Source of the DNA: Solwaraspora sp. WMMD792
Lineage (GTDB): Bacteria; Actinomycetota; Actinomycetes; Mycobacteriales; Micromonosporaceae
DNA length: 64,000 nt
Assembly (NCBI RefSeq): GCF_029626105.1
Contig: NZ_JARUBH010000009.1
Span: forward strand, 1,178,001 to 1,242,000
Direction of reading: 5' to 3'
Shown: piece by piece, positions 1-12,327 of the stretch
Position numbering within the stretch: position 1 is the first letter of the stretch
Layout of the letters: each line of letters begins with the position of its first letter
Translations under genes and position numbers: made by a program
Notes under the pieces: generated by a model
What the model saw: only the letters and a program-made list of their open reading frames with translations
What the model was told of the DNA's origin: nothing
The model's database searches: none

Positions 1-235
1 CAGCACGGACCCGGCCGGCTGTGGCCCGAACCGGCGGACCGGCGGGTCCGGGGTCCGCGCGTCCGGGGCCGGTGGGTGGTCGGTCATTCGCCGGCCGGAC
101 CGGTGACCGGTGGAGTCGGAGCGGGGGTACGGTGCTGACAGTCGCACCAGTTACCACCCCGACACCCATCGTGCTGGCCTCTCCGGCACGCAGCGCAGAT
201 CATGGGTTCGAGCCTAGGTCAGAGAAAGGGCGGCC

Positions 236-781
236 ATGCCCCGTCAGATCTTCCACCTGCTGGTCACCCTGTCCGACATCGCGCCGCCGGTGTGGCGCCG
301 CGTCCAGGTGCCGGGCGGGTACACGCTCGACCGGGTGCACCGGGTGATTCAGCACGCGATGGGCTGGCGCGACTGCCACCTGCACTCGTTCGAGATCAAC
401 GGAGCGCAGTACGGCGAGCCGGATCCGGCCGGGGAACTGCTGCTGCGTGACGAACTGGACACCCGGTTGGACGCCGTGGCCACCAAGGGGGCCCGGTTCC
501 GCTACACGTACGACTTCGGTGACTGGTGGGAGCACGACGTCGTCGTCGAGGACGTCACCGCGCCCGAACCGGACGTGCGCTATCCGCTCTGTGTCGACGG
601 GGACCAGGCGTGCCCCCCAGAGGACGTCGGTGGTGCCTTCGGGTACACCGAGTTCCGGGCCGCGATCGCCGATCCGGCGCATCCGCGTCACGCCGAGATG
701 GCCGACTGGGTGAGCGCGACGTTCGATCGGTTCGGGTTCGACCCGGCGCGGGTCACCACCCTGCTGCGCCGGCTGACCTGA
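236..781 (+). CDS. pRiA4b ORF-3 family protein
   Basis: This 181-residue protein matches the plasmid pRiA4b ORF-3 (IS1096 passenger-like) family. The recognisable parts are the N-terminal stretch with IAPPVWRRVQVP, the segment HRVIQHAMGWRDCHLHSFEI, and YDFGDWWEHDV near residue 95. The family is widespread on plasmids and in actinobacterial chromosomes, and its biochemical role is unknown. The ATG at 236 is preceded by AAAGGGCGG. It stands alone upstream of the cellobiose locus and is followed by tandem repeats that begin in its stop codon. No transposase or inverted repeats are visible around it, so it looks like a resident gene. The family call is firm; the function is unknown. Confidence 0.85.
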   Translation: MPRQIFHLLVTLSDIAPPVWRRVQVPGGYTLDRVHRVIQHAMGWRDCHLHSFEINGAQYGEPDPAGELLLRDELDTRLDAVATKGARFRYTYDFGDWWEHDVVVEDVTAPEPDVRYPLCVDGDQACPPEDVGGAFGYTEFRAAIADPAHPRHAEMADWVSATFDRFGFDPARVTTLLRRLT

Positions 782-861
782 CCACCCGGTCGGCCTGACC
801 ACCCGGTCGGCCTGACCACCCGGCTGACCTGACCACCCGGTCGGCCTGACCGCCGGGCCGG
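777..861. repeat. Five tandem 17-bp units over the stop codon
   Basis: Five head-to-tail 17-bp units start at 777, 794, 811, 828 and 845, each close to CCTGACCACCCGGTCGG. The first unit contains the TGA stop of the upstream gene, so each copy also carries a TGA in that frame. Units three and five are diverged. Replication slippage is the likely origin. Confidence 0.85.
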
Positions 862-913
862 CCGGGCCGACCTGAATCTGACCCGGGAGCGCCCGGGATT
901 CGGCAGTAACGAA

Positions 914-929
914 ATGGGAACGCTCCCAT
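914..929. promoter_or_regulatory. CebR-type operator O1 upstream of cebE
   Basis: ATGGGAACGCTCCCAT differs by one base from the known CebR palindrome TGGGAGCGCTCCCA. It lies just upstream of a TTGACA -35 box at 937-942. The second operator is 53 bp further on, about five helical turns, which would suit cooperative binding. Confidence 0.85.
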
Positions 930-936
930 CGGCCTC

Positions 937-942
937 TTGACA
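937..942 (+). promoter_or_regulatory. Probable -35 box of the cebE promoter
   Basis: TTGACA is placed between the two CebR operators. A 17-18 nt spacer would put a weak -10 (CAATCT) at about 960-965, directly before operator O2, so CebR bound there would block the start region. The -10 is poor, so this is tentative. Confidence 0.5.
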
Positions 943-966
943 CCTCCGAAACCTCCCGGCAATCTC

Positions 967-981
967 ATGGGAGCGCTCCCG
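967..981. promoter_or_regulatory. CebR-type operator O2 upstream of cebE
   Basis: ATGGGAGCGCTCCCG matches the CebR consensus except for the last base. It lies about 170 bp before the cebE start, where transcription probably begins. Confidence 0.85.
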
Positions 982-1148
982 GCCGGGGTGAGTGAGATCC
1001 ACGTCACTTGCTTGACCAACCGCGGAGTGCGGTCGTGCAGTGCCCGCTCCCCGGCGACGGACCCCTTTCGCCAACGCAGTTCCCGTTGTCGCGGCGGACA
1101 CCACACGGTTACCCCCCACCACAGAAAGCGACCTTGAGAGGGGTCAGG

Positions 1149-2450
1149 ATGAGCGTCACGCTCCGGCGGTACGCCGCGGTCGCACTCGCCTCCGCTGTCA
1201 TGTTGACGGCCACGGCCTGCGGCTCCGACGACGCCGATTCAGATCCGGACGGCCCGATCACCCTGGTCGTCGACATCTTCGGCGACGCAGGCTTCGGATA
1301 CGACGAGTTGATCGAGCAGTACGAGGCCGACAACCCGAACGTCACCGTTCAGCAGCGAGGCATCGGCCTCGGCCTCGGCGACTACAACACCCGACTCACC
1401 CAGCAGATCACCGCCGGCTCCGGTGCCGGGGACGTGGTGGCGATCGAAGAGGGCACGATGTCGCAGTTCTTCGCCCAGGCCGACAAGTTCGTCGACCTCG
1501 GTGAGCACGGCGCCAACGAACTCGAGGGCAACTTCCTGCCGTGGAAGTGGGAAGCCGGCGTGCTGCCCGACGGCAAGGTGCTCGGGCTCGGCACCGACGT
1601 CGGCGGGATGGCCCTGTGCTACCGCTCGGACCTGTTCGAGGCGGCGGGTCTGCCGACCGACCGGGATGAGGTCGGCGCGCTCTGGTCGAGCTGGGACGAC
1701 TTCATCGCGGTCGGCCAGGAGTTCAAGGAGGCCACGCCGGACAAGGCGTTCGTCGACTCGGCGACCAGCTTCTACAACCTGGTGCTGAGCCAGATCGCCG
1801 GCGAGGGCACCGGGTACACCTACTACGACACTGAGAACCAGTTCGTCATGGAGAGCAACCCGGACGTGAAGGCCGCGTTCGACCTCACCACCGACATGAT
1901 CGAGGCAGGGCTGTCGAACAACCTGCAGTCGTTCTCCAACGAGTGGAACGCCGGCTTCAAGAACGCCACCTTCGCCACCATCGCCTGCCCGGCCTGGATG
2001 ACCGGTGTCATCGAGGGCCAGGCCGGCCCGGAGGCCGCCGGCAAGTGGGACATCGCCAAGGCGCCGGGCAACGGCGGCAACTGGGGCGGTTCGTTCCTGG
2101 CGGTGCCGACCTCCAGCAAGTACCAGGCCGCCGCCGCCGAGTTGGTCAAGTACCTGACCAGCCCGGAGGGCCACGTCGCCGCCTTCGAGGCGGTCGGCAA
2201 CCTGCCGTCGTCGCCGCAGGCGCTGGCCGACCCGAAGGTCGCCGAGGCGGTCAACGAGTACTTCTCCGACGCCCCGACCGGCGAGATCTTCGCCGCCGGT
2301 GCCAGTGAGCTCAAGCCGGTCTACCTCGGCCCGAAGAACCAGGCGGTCCGTACCGCGGTGGAGAACGCGCTGCGGGCGGTCGAGCAGGGCCAGTCGCCGG
2401 AAGAGGGGTGGCAGGACGCCATCACGAACGGCACGGCCGCCGGCCGATAA
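1149..2450 (+). CDS. cebE: Cellobiose/cello-oligosaccharide ABC transporter binding lipoprotein
   Basis: This 433-residue family-1 solute-binding lipoprotein is the probable CebE, which captures cellobiose and cellotriose at the outer face of the membrane. The N terminus is a lipoprotein signal: RRY, a hydrophobic stretch, then TATAC with the lipidated Cys at residue 24. The ATG at 1149 was chosen because GAGAGGGG sits about seven bases upstream and the signal peptide begins there. An in-frame TTG at 1008 would add 47 unlikely residues. It heads the operon cebE-cebF-cebG-bglC with cebR downstream, and two CebR operators precede it. No ATPase gene is nearby. In related actinomycetes the shared ATPase MsiK, encoded elsewhere, energises this transporter. 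Confidence 0.9.
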   Translation: MSVTLRRYAAVALASAVMLTATACGSDDADSDPDGPITLVVDIFGDAGFGYDELIEQYEADNPNVTVQQRGIGLGLGDYNTRLTQQITAGSGAGDVVAIEEGTMSQFFAQADKFVDLGEHGANELEGNFLPWKWEAGVLPDGKVLGLGTDVGGMALCYRSDLFEAAGLPTDRDEVGALWSSWDDFIAVGQEFKEATPDKAFVDSATSFYNLVLSQIAGEGTGYTYYDTENQFVMESNPDVKAAFDLTTDMIEAGLSNNLQSFSNEWNAGFKNATFATIACPAWMTGVIEGQAGPEAAGKWDIAKAPGNGGNWGGSFLAVPTSSKYQAAAAELVKYLTSPEGHVAAFEAVGNLPSSPQALADPKVAEAVNEYFSDAPTGEIFAAGASELKPVYLGPKNQAVRTAVENALRAVEQGQSPEEGWQDAITNGTAAGR

Positions 2451-2470
2451 CGCGGTGTCACAACCCGGGT

Positions 2471-2509
2471 GAGAGATGGCGCCGGCAGGACCTGCCGGCG
2501 CCATCTCTC
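2471..2509 (+). terminator. Strong stem-loop between cebE and cebF
   Basis: Perfect 19-bp arms (GAGAGATGGCGCCGGCAGG and its complement) are separated by a single base, giving an effective loop of about 5 nt. There is no U-tract. This position between a binding-protein gene and its permease genes usually marks partial termination or an mRNA-stabilising hairpin that keeps the binding protein in excess. Confidence 0.75.
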
Positions 2510-2590
2510 CCGCCGCGTCGCGGTGCCAGCGGCGCGTTGACCTCCCTGGCCGACGTCGGCCGGCCGCCGTACAACTGAAGGACTTTCCCG

Positions 2591-3577
2591 ATGAGCCTGG
2601 AGCTAGACACCCCCGCGTCGGCGCAGCCACGCGGCCACCGGGCGGGTCCGGCCGGCGGTGGGGCGGCCCGGCGCCGCTCGCTGACCCGACTGGACCTCAA
2701 ACTCTCCCCCTACCTCTACGTCCTGCCGTTCTTCGTGATCTTCGCGATCTTCGGCGTCTATCCGATCGTCTACACCGTCTGGATCGCGCTGACCGACCGG
2801 TCGCCGCTCAACGCCGAGATCAGCTTCGTCGGCCTGGACAACTTCGTCCGGCTGATCACCGACGACCCGCAGTTCTGGAACGCCGTCTACAACACGTTCG
2901 GCATGTTCCTGATGTCCACCGTCCCGCAGTTGCTGATCGCGCTGATGCTGGCCAACGCGCTGAACCGGCGGATCAAGGGACAGACGTTCTTCCGGCTGGC
3001 CATCGCCATGCCGATCATCACCTCGACCGCGGTCGTCGCCTTGATCTTCTCCATGATCTACGCGCGGGACTTCGGCCTGGTCAACTGGCTGCTGTCGCTG
3101 TTCGGCATCGAGCCGATCGACTTCCGGGCGAGCAAGCTCGGGTCCTGGTTCGCCATCTCCACCATGGTCGACTGGCGGTGGATCGGCTACAACGCGCTGA
3201 TCTACCTGGCCGCGATGCAGGCGATCTCGAAGGACATGTATGAGGCCGCCGCCCTCGACGGCGCGTCGCGGACCCGTCAGTTCTGGTCGATCACCGTGCC
3301 GCAGCTGCGACCCACCATCATCTTCACCCTGATCATCTCGACGATCGGCGGACTGCAGCTGTTCACCGAGCCGCTGCTGTTCACCAGCGGACCCGGCGGC
3401 ATCTCCGGCGGTTCCCAGGGTCAGTTCCAGACGATCACCATGTACCTGCTCGACGTCATGAACCAGCGGTTCCAGTGGGGCTACGCAGGCGCCGTGTCGC
3501 TGCTGCTCTTCCTGCTCATCGCGTTCATGTCGCTGGTCAACTATCTGCTGGCCCGCCGGATCAGCTCGGACAAGTGA
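2591..3577 (+). CDS. cebF: Cellobiose ABC transporter permease CebF
   Basis: This 328-residue MalF-type permease has a charged cytoplasmic N terminus of about 35 residues followed by six predicted membrane spans, the first being YLYVLPFFVIFAIFGVYPIV. The EAA loop that contacts the ATPase begins EAAALDGASRTRQFW at about residue 218. AAGGAC lies upstream of the ATG. It sits 140 bp behind cebE, separated by the hairpin, and 6 bp before cebG. It forms the membrane channel together with CebG. Confidence 0.9.
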   Translation: MSLELDTPASAQPRGHRAGPAGGGAARRRSLTRLDLKLSPYLYVLPFFVIFAIFGVYPIVYTVWIALTDRSPLNAEISFVGLDNFVRLITDDPQFWNAVYNTFGMFLMSTVPQLLIALMLANALNRRIKGQTFFRLAIAMPIITSTAVVALIFSMIYARDFGLVNWLLSLFGIEPIDFRASKLGSWFAISTMVDWRWIGYNALIYLAAMQAISKDMYEAAALDGASRTRQFWSITVPQLRPTIIFTLIISTIGGLQLFTEPLLFTSGPGGISGGSQGQFQTITMYLLDVMNQRFQWGYAGAVSLLLFLLIAFMSLVNYLLARRISSDK

Positions 3578-3583
3578 GGCGCG

Positions 3584-4479
3584 ATGACCACCGCAACCCT
3601 GCAACCCGTGGCCAACAAGCCCAAGCGCGGCAAGGGCCCGTCGTCGACCTCGGAGCGGCTGTTCAAGGCGAGCCCGTTGACCTGGTTCGGCCTGATCCTC
3701 GGCGTGCTCCTGTCGTTCTTCCCGTTCTACTGGATGATCGTCATCGCGTCGCGGACCAACGACGCCGCCAACGCCTGGCCGCCGCCGTTCCTGCCCGGCG
3801 GCAACCTCGGTGAGAACATCGGCCGAGTGCTGGCCAACCAGGACGCCAACATTCTCAAAGGGCTGATGAACTCGGTCCTGGTGTCCGGCACCATCACCGT
3901 GGCGACCGTCTTCTTCGGCTCGCTCGCCGGCTTTGCCTTCGCCAAACTGCGTTTCCGAGGCAAGAACGCGCTGCTGCTCATCGTGCTCGCCTCGATGATG
4001 ATCCCGATCCAGCTCGGCGTGCTCCCGCTCTACATTCTGATGTCCGAGCTCGGCTGGCTGAACCGCATGCCGTCGGTGATCGTGCCGTTCCTGATCGGTG
4101 GCTTCGGGATCTTCATGATGCGGCAGTACGCCGAACAGGCGGTGCCCAACGAGTTGATCGAGGCAGCCCGGGTGGACGGCTGCTCCACCTGGCGGATCTT
4201 CTGGCACGTGGTCGTGCCGGCGCTGCGCCCGGCGGCGGCGGTGCTCGGTCTGCTGACCTTCATGGAGCAGTGGAACCAGTTCTTCTGGCCGTTCGTGGTC
4301 CTCGCCGACCCGACCAACCCGACGGTGCAGATCTCCCTGCGCAGCCTGAACTCGGCGTACTTCGCCGACAATTCCCAGATTTTCGCGGGAACGCTGATCG
4401 CGACGCTCCCGCTGTTCGTTGTTTTCATCCTCTTCGGCCGCCAGATCATCGGCGGCATCATGGAAGGCGCCGTCAAGTC

Positions 4480-4483
<4 letters not shown>
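3584..4483 (+). CDS. cebG: Cellobiose ABC transporter permease CebG
   Basis: This 299-residue MalG-type permease is the partner of CebF. It has six membrane spans, the first within [18 protein letters not shown]. The EAA loop [15 protein letters not shown] starts near residue 193. The C terminus [10 protein letters not shown] is typical of CebG and NgcG-like proteins. Its stop codon overlaps the GTG start of the beta-glucosidase gene by four bases (GTGA), indicating translational coupling between uptake and hydrolysis. Confidence 0.9.
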
Positions 4484-5901
<1,418 letters not shown>

Positions 5902-5922
5902 GCGTGGTCAGCCAGCAATAAC

Positions 5923-5965
5923 GGGCCGCGCGGCGCCGGTTCCCTGCAACCGGCGCCGGCGGCCC
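5923..5965 (+). terminator. Hairpin between bglC and cebR
   Basis: GGCGCCGGTT and AACCGGCGCC are perfect 10-bp arms around CCCTGC. The stem is extended outward, with a bulge, by GGGCCGC and GCGGCCC. No U-tract follows. It is a probable terminator that separates the ceb operon from cebR. Confidence 0.6.
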
Positions 5966-5985
5966 AAGGGTCGGAGGAACAGACG

Positions 5986-7032
5986 ATGACAACCCAGCGC
6001 ACCCGGTCACTCGGGCGGCCCACCCTCGACGCGGTTGCCGCGCGTGCCGGGGTCGGCCGGGGCACGGTGTCCCGTGTCGTCAACGGGTCGCCACAGGTCA
6101 GCCCCGAGGCGCGGGCAGCGGTCCAGCAGGCGATCGCCGAGCTGGGGTACGTGCCGAACCGGGCAGCCCGGGCGCTGGTCACCCAACGGACCGACTCGGT
6201 CGCGTTGGTCGTCTCCGAATCGGAGGAGCGGGTCTTCGGCGAACCCTTCTTCGCCGGGATCGTCCGGGGCATCAGCTCCGGGCTGCTCGACACCCCGATG
6301 CAGCTCTGGCTGGCGATGGCCCAGTCACCCGCCGAACGGGAGCGGGTCGAGCACCATCTGACCAACCAGCACGTCGACGGCGTACTGCTGCTGTCGCTGC
6401 ACGACGCGGATCCGCTGCCTACCCTGCTCGAACAGCGCGGTCTGCCCAGCGTCCTGGGCGGGCGGCCGGCCCGGATGCTGCATCCGGACGCGCGTCCGGC
6501 CTACTTCGTCGACGTCGACAACGCCGGGGGCGCCCGGTTGGCGGTCGAGTACCTGCTGGCCGGCGGCCGGCGGCGAGTCGCCACCATCGCCGGCCCGCAG
6601 GACATGGGGGTCGGCGTCGCCCGGTTGACCGGCTACCACGAGGCGATCCGGCACAGCGGCCCGCCGGGTGGCGAATCCCTGGTGGCGTACGGCGACTTCA
6701 GCGAGGGCAGCGGCACCGCTGCGATGCGCCAGCTGCTGGAGCGCCATCCCGATCTGGACGCGGTGTTCGTCGCGTCCGACCTGATGGCCTGCGGCGCCCT
6801 GCGGGCGTTGCGCGAGGCCGGCCGTCGGGTGCCCGACGACGTGGCCGTGGTCGGGTTCGAGGACGCCCCGATCGCCCGGCAGTCCGATCCGCCGTTGACC
6901 ACCGTCTTCCAGCCGGTGGAGGAGATGGGCCGGCAGATGGCCCGGCTGCTGCTGTCCCGGATCCGGCACGATGAGCTGCAGGTCCCGTACGTCCTGCTGG
7001 AGACCCACATGGTCGCCCGCGACTCGGCCTGA
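5986..7032 (+). CDS. cebR: LacI-family cellobiose repressor CebR
   Basis: This 348-residue LacI/GalR repressor has an N-terminal helix-turn-helix and hinge (residues 10-65; VAARAGVGRGTVSRVVNGS, then ALV before the sugar domain). A type-1 periplasmic-binding-like inducer domain fills the rest. GGAGG lies 9 bases before the ATG. In Streptomyces, CebR represses cellulose and cello-oligosaccharide genes through TGGGAGCGCTCCCA, and cellobiose relieves repression. Matching sites occur twice before cebE and once before the GH9 endoglucanase. It lies directly behind bglC, as in other actinomycetes. Tandem repeats begin in its stop codon. Confidence 0.92.
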   Translation: MTTQRTRSLGRPTLDAVAARAGVGRGTVSRVVNGSPQVSPEARAAVQQAIAELGYVPNRAARALVTQRTDSVALVVSESEERVFGEPFFAGIVRGISSGLLDTPMQLWLAMAQSPAERERVEHHLTNQHVDGVLLLSLHDADPLPTLLEQRGLPSVLGGRPARMLHPDARPAYFVDVDNAGGARLAVEYLLAGGRRRVATIAGPQDMGVGVARLTGYHEAIRHSGPPGGESLVAYGDFSEGSGTAAMRQLLERHPDLDAVFVASDLMACGALRALREAGRRVPDDVAVVGFEDAPIARQSDPPLTTVFQPVEEMGRQMARLLLSRIRHDELQVPYVLLETHMVARDSA

Positions 7033-7091
7033 CCGTGCGTCGGCCTGACCGCGACTCGGCCTGACCGTGCGTCGGCCTGTCAGCGACTCCG
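7028..7091. repeat. Four tandem 16-bp units over the cebR stop
   Basis: Units start at 7028, 7044, 7060 and 7076. The pattern alternates CCTGACCGTGCGTCGG and CCTGACCGCGACTCGG, and the last unit is diverged. As with the repeats at 777, the first unit includes the stop codon (CCTGA). The rest of the 7033-7258 gap holds no other clear element. Confidence 0.8.
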
Positions 7092-7258
7092 CCTGACCGG
7101 GTGAAGATCATCCGAACGGGTGATGGTGCAGCATGTCCAACCCTGTTCTCCAGGGGTTTTCCTGCCGAGTCATGTCATCGCAACAGGGATGAAATGGTCA
7201 TCGGGCAGGCTGGTTCTCGACCGGGGGAGGGGCCGGCCTGCGTTACGGGAGGACTGAC

Positions 7259-8113
7259 ATGTTGCTGAGGGTTCGCGTGACCCTGCCGGACCGGCCCGGT
7301 GCACTCGGCCAGGTGGCCCGCACACTCGGCGTCGCGGGCGCCGACATCGTCCAGGTGACCGTCCTGGAGCGGCTGGGCGGTCGGGCGGTGGACGACTTCA
7401 CCGTGGTGTGGCCGGGTGCCGCCCGGGTCGACCGGCTGCTCGCCGGCCTCGCCGCGATTCCCGGCGTCCAGGTCGACGGCGTCTGGCGGGCGATCGGCAC
7501 TCCGGTGACCGGAGGTCAGGACGCCGAACTGCTCGCCCAGGTCGCCGCCAACCCGGTTGACGGCCTGGCCACGCTGGTCGACGCGGTGCCGGGGCTGCTG
7601 GCAGCCGACTGGGCGGCCGCGGCCGTGGTGCCGGCCGACTGGGCGATCCGCAGCGCGTCCCGGCCGCCGGCCGGTGCCGCCACGGCGCAGTCCGCCGGGC
7701 TGGCCGGGCCGGCTCCGACGCCCGGCGCGGAGTCGCGGTTCGACGGTGGTCAACTGCCCGACGACGACTTCATGACCGGCCTGACCGTGCCGGTGGACGA
7801 GTCTCCTACGGGCGGCGAACCGGCCGTCGCCTACGCGAGTTGGCGCGCGCCGGTGCCGCTGCGGCTGCCTGAGGTCACACCACTGCGTGCCCGGCCGATG
7901 GACGGCCCGGACGGGGTGCGGTACGCCTCGGTGCCGTTCGGCCGGGCCGGCCTGGTGCTGATCGTGTCCCGGGTCGACGGGGACGGTCTGCCGGCAGCCG
8001 CGTTCCACGTCACCGAGGTGGACCGGATAGCGCAGCTGGTCCGGGCGGCGACGGTGATCCTGGGCGACCGGTTGGATCTGGTGACCGCCGATCCGGTCGC
8101 CGCCAGACGGTGA
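7259..8113 (+). CDS. ACT-domain protein of unknown function
   Basis: This 284-residue soluble protein has a clear ACT ligand-binding domain at residues 2-75 (VTLPDRPGALGQVARTLGVA). The fold usually binds amino acids and regulates enzymes or transcription. The middle holds a low-complexity Ala/Pro stretch. The C-terminal third (about 165-284) is predicted alpha/beta and I do not recognise it. GGGAGG precedes the ATG. The next gene in the same direction also begins with an ACT-like domain, so the two may be related duplicates acting together. No enzymatic motif is visible. Confidence 0.75.
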   Translation: MLLRVRVTLPDRPGALGQVARTLGVAGADIVQVTVLERLGGRAVDDFTVVWPGAARVDRLLAGLAAIPGVQVDGVWRAIGTPVTGGQDAELLAQVAANPVDGLATLVDAVPGLLAADWAAAAVVPADWAIRSASRPPAGAATAQSAGLAGPAPTPGAESRFDGGQLPDDDFMTGLTVPVDESPTGGEPAVAYASWRAPVPLRLPEVTPLRARPMDGPDGVRYASVPFGRAGLVLIVSRVDGDGLPAAAFHVTEVDRIAQLVRAATVILGDRLDLVTADPVAARR

Positions 8114-8248
8114 GACGCAGGTCGCAGACGGCACCGCGAGAAGTCACCGCCGGGCAACCTGAGGGAAACAGCGCGGCGGCAAGGTAGGAAGCGGGCGCAG
8201 TGCGGCGCTGACCAAGCGGGCACCGAGCACCTGGGGAGAGGAGCAGCC

Positions 8249-9316
8249 ATGGCGCTGTGGCGGATCAGAGCGACGGTCGACGACCGGCCGGGCTACCTGG
8301 CCGTGCTGACCGCCAGCCTGGCCTTGCGCGCGGTCAACATCCTCGCCGTCCAGGTGCACACCACCGAGGCCGGGGCGGTCGACGACTTTCTCGTTGACGC
8401 GCCCGACTCGATGACCGAAAAGGATCTCGTCGCGGCAGTGGAGCGTGGCCGGGGCCGGGACGCCTGGGCCACTCGGGCCGAGGCCCGAGGGCTGGCCGAC
8501 CAGCCCACCCGGGCGCTCGCCCTGGCCAACCGGCTGGTCCGCGATCCGGAGGCGCTCGGTGACGTGCTGCGTACCCTGCTCGGTGCCGGCTCGGTGACCT
8601 GGCGGCCGGCACCAGCTTCGCAGGTGGCTGCCCGGTCGACGGACACGATGCGGCTGCCGGATCCGGCCGGCGGCTGCTACGACGTCGTCCGGCGGGAGCC
8701 GAGCTTCACCCCTGCCGAGTTCGCCCGAGCGCAGGCCCTGGTCGAGTTGGCGGCGGCGGTCAACCGACGGACCGGCGATCAGGTGACGCTGATGATGCCG
8801 GACGGTGCCGAGTTGCTGCTGCGGCCGGCGGTCTCCGACGATCTCAACGCGCTGCACGCGATGGTGGTCCGGTGCTCGCCGGAGAGCCGCACGCCCGGTC
8901 TTCTCGGTCGACCGTCCGAGGTCATCGCCGCCCGGCTGCGGCGGATGCTGGAACAGCCCCGGGGGGTGCTGCTTGTCGCGGTCGACTCCAGCGCGGCGGC
9001 GGACCGGATCGTCGGTGCCGGGCAGTTGATCGTCGAGGGTGCCCTCGGCGAGGTCGGACTGCTGGTCGAGGACGGGTGGCGCCGACGTGGGGTCGGTACG
9101 GCGCTGCTGCGCAGGCTGGCCGGCCACGCCGGTCGGACCGGGCAGGCGGCGTTGGTGGCACACGTCGCCGCCGATGATCTCGGCATGCTGCGTACCCTGG
9201 CCCGGCTGCACCGGCCGGGTCCGGTCGAGCGCGACGGGGAAATGATGAGCGTCACGGTGCCGTTGGTCGATCGGCCGGTCGACATCTCGGCACCGACTCC
9301 CGCCACCACGACCTAG
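8249..9316 (+). CDS. GNAT acetyltransferase with N-terminal ACT-like domain
   Basis: This 355-residue protein has an ACT-like domain at residues 3-75 (ATVDDRPGYLAVLTASLALR), a linker domain, and a GNAT N-acetyltransferase domain from about 190 to 335. The acetyl-CoA loop is RRRGVGTALLRRL. GGGGAGAGGAG precedes the ATG. Amino-acid-sensing ACT fused to GNAT is known for protein lysine acetyltransferases of actinomycetes (PatA-type, amino-acid regulated). A role in protein acetylation controlled by an amino acid is therefore plausible but unproven. A strong terminator follows. Confidence 0.8.
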   Translation: MALWRIRATVDDRPGYLAVLTASLALRAVNILAVQVHTTEAGAVDDFLVDAPDSMTEKDLVAAVERGRGRDAWATRAEARGLADQPTRALALANRLVRDPEALGDVLRTLLGAGSVTWRPAPASQVAARSTDTMRLPDPAGGCYDVVRREPSFTPAEFARAQALVELAAAVNRRTGDQVTLMMPDGAELLLRPAVSDDLNALHAMVVRCSPESRTPGLLGRPSEVIAARLRRMLEQPRGVLLVAVDSSAAADRIVGAGQLIVEGALGEVGLLVEDGWRRRGVGTALLRRLAGHAGRTGQAALVAHVAADDLGMLRTLARLHRPGPVERDGEMMSVTVPLVDRPVDISAPTPATTT

Positions 9317-9384
9317 GCGGTTGCCCCGACGTCCCGGTCCTGGTGCGGGTCCGGTGCGTTGGACGCGAGGTCCCGGGTGGCACG

Positions 9385-9424
9385 GCGGGGTCTCCTCCTG
9401 TAGGACGGCAGGAGGAGACCCCGC
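9385..9424 (+). terminator. Rho-independent-like terminator after the GNAT gene
   Basis: Perfect 16-bp arms (GCGGGGTCTCCTCCTG and its complement) flank an 8-nt loop (TAGGACGG), followed by CCCCTTTG. It separates the ACT genes from the endoglucanase promoter. Confidence 0.85.
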
Positions 9425-9518
9425 CCCTTTGCCTGGCCGGTTGGTCGCGGTTACGGGCTTCCCAAAGCCGGTCCGAGGCGGTTAAATCATCGGTACGCGT
9501 GACGATCGTTCCCTGTCG

Positions 9519-9534
9519 ATGGGAGCGCTCCCAT
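9519..9534. promoter_or_regulatory. Perfect CebR operator upstream of the GH9 endoglucanase
   Basis: ATGGGAGCGCTCCCAT contains the exact CebR consensus TGGGAGCGCTCCCA. It lies 220 bp before the GH9 start and links the secreted cellulase to the cellobiose repressor encoded 2.5 kb upstream. Confidence 0.9.
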
Positions 9535-9666
9535 TGCGTCGGTGCCGGCTGGCACCGTGACCCCTGTGAACCAACAGCCGAGAACCATCAACCGTCATCT
9601 ACCGGCTGGCCCCGCACCCCACCGGCGGGCCGGCCGCTGACCGCCGCGACAGCGCGACCAGCATGA

Positions 9667-12171
<2,505 letters not shown>

Positions 12172-12190
12172 CCTCGGCTGGTTGACCTGC

Positions 12191-12224
12191 GGTGACCGGC
12201 CCGGCCCTGGCCGGGCCGGTCACC
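12191..12224 (+). terminator. Terminator after the GH9 gene
   Basis: Perfect 16-bp arms (GGTGACCGGCCCGGCC and its complement) are separated by CT. It is very stable and lies 20 bp after the stop codon. Confidence 0.8.
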
Positions 12225-12327
12225 GCGATCGGGCCGGTGACAGCCGACCGAGGCCGTACGATAAGACCGATATGTCGCCCAGTTTGTCTACCGGCGCAGA
12301 CCGGTCGGCCCGTTACCCGGTGCGGTC

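Noticed and set aside
236-781. Whether the pRiA4b-like gene marks an IS1096-type insertion
   Set aside because: No transposase and no flanking inverted repeats are present, and the family is common as an ordinary chromosomal gene.
1008-1148. Upstream TTG start for cebE
   Set aside because: It would place 47 residues before a proper lipoprotein signal peptide; the ATG at 1149 has a good ribosome site.
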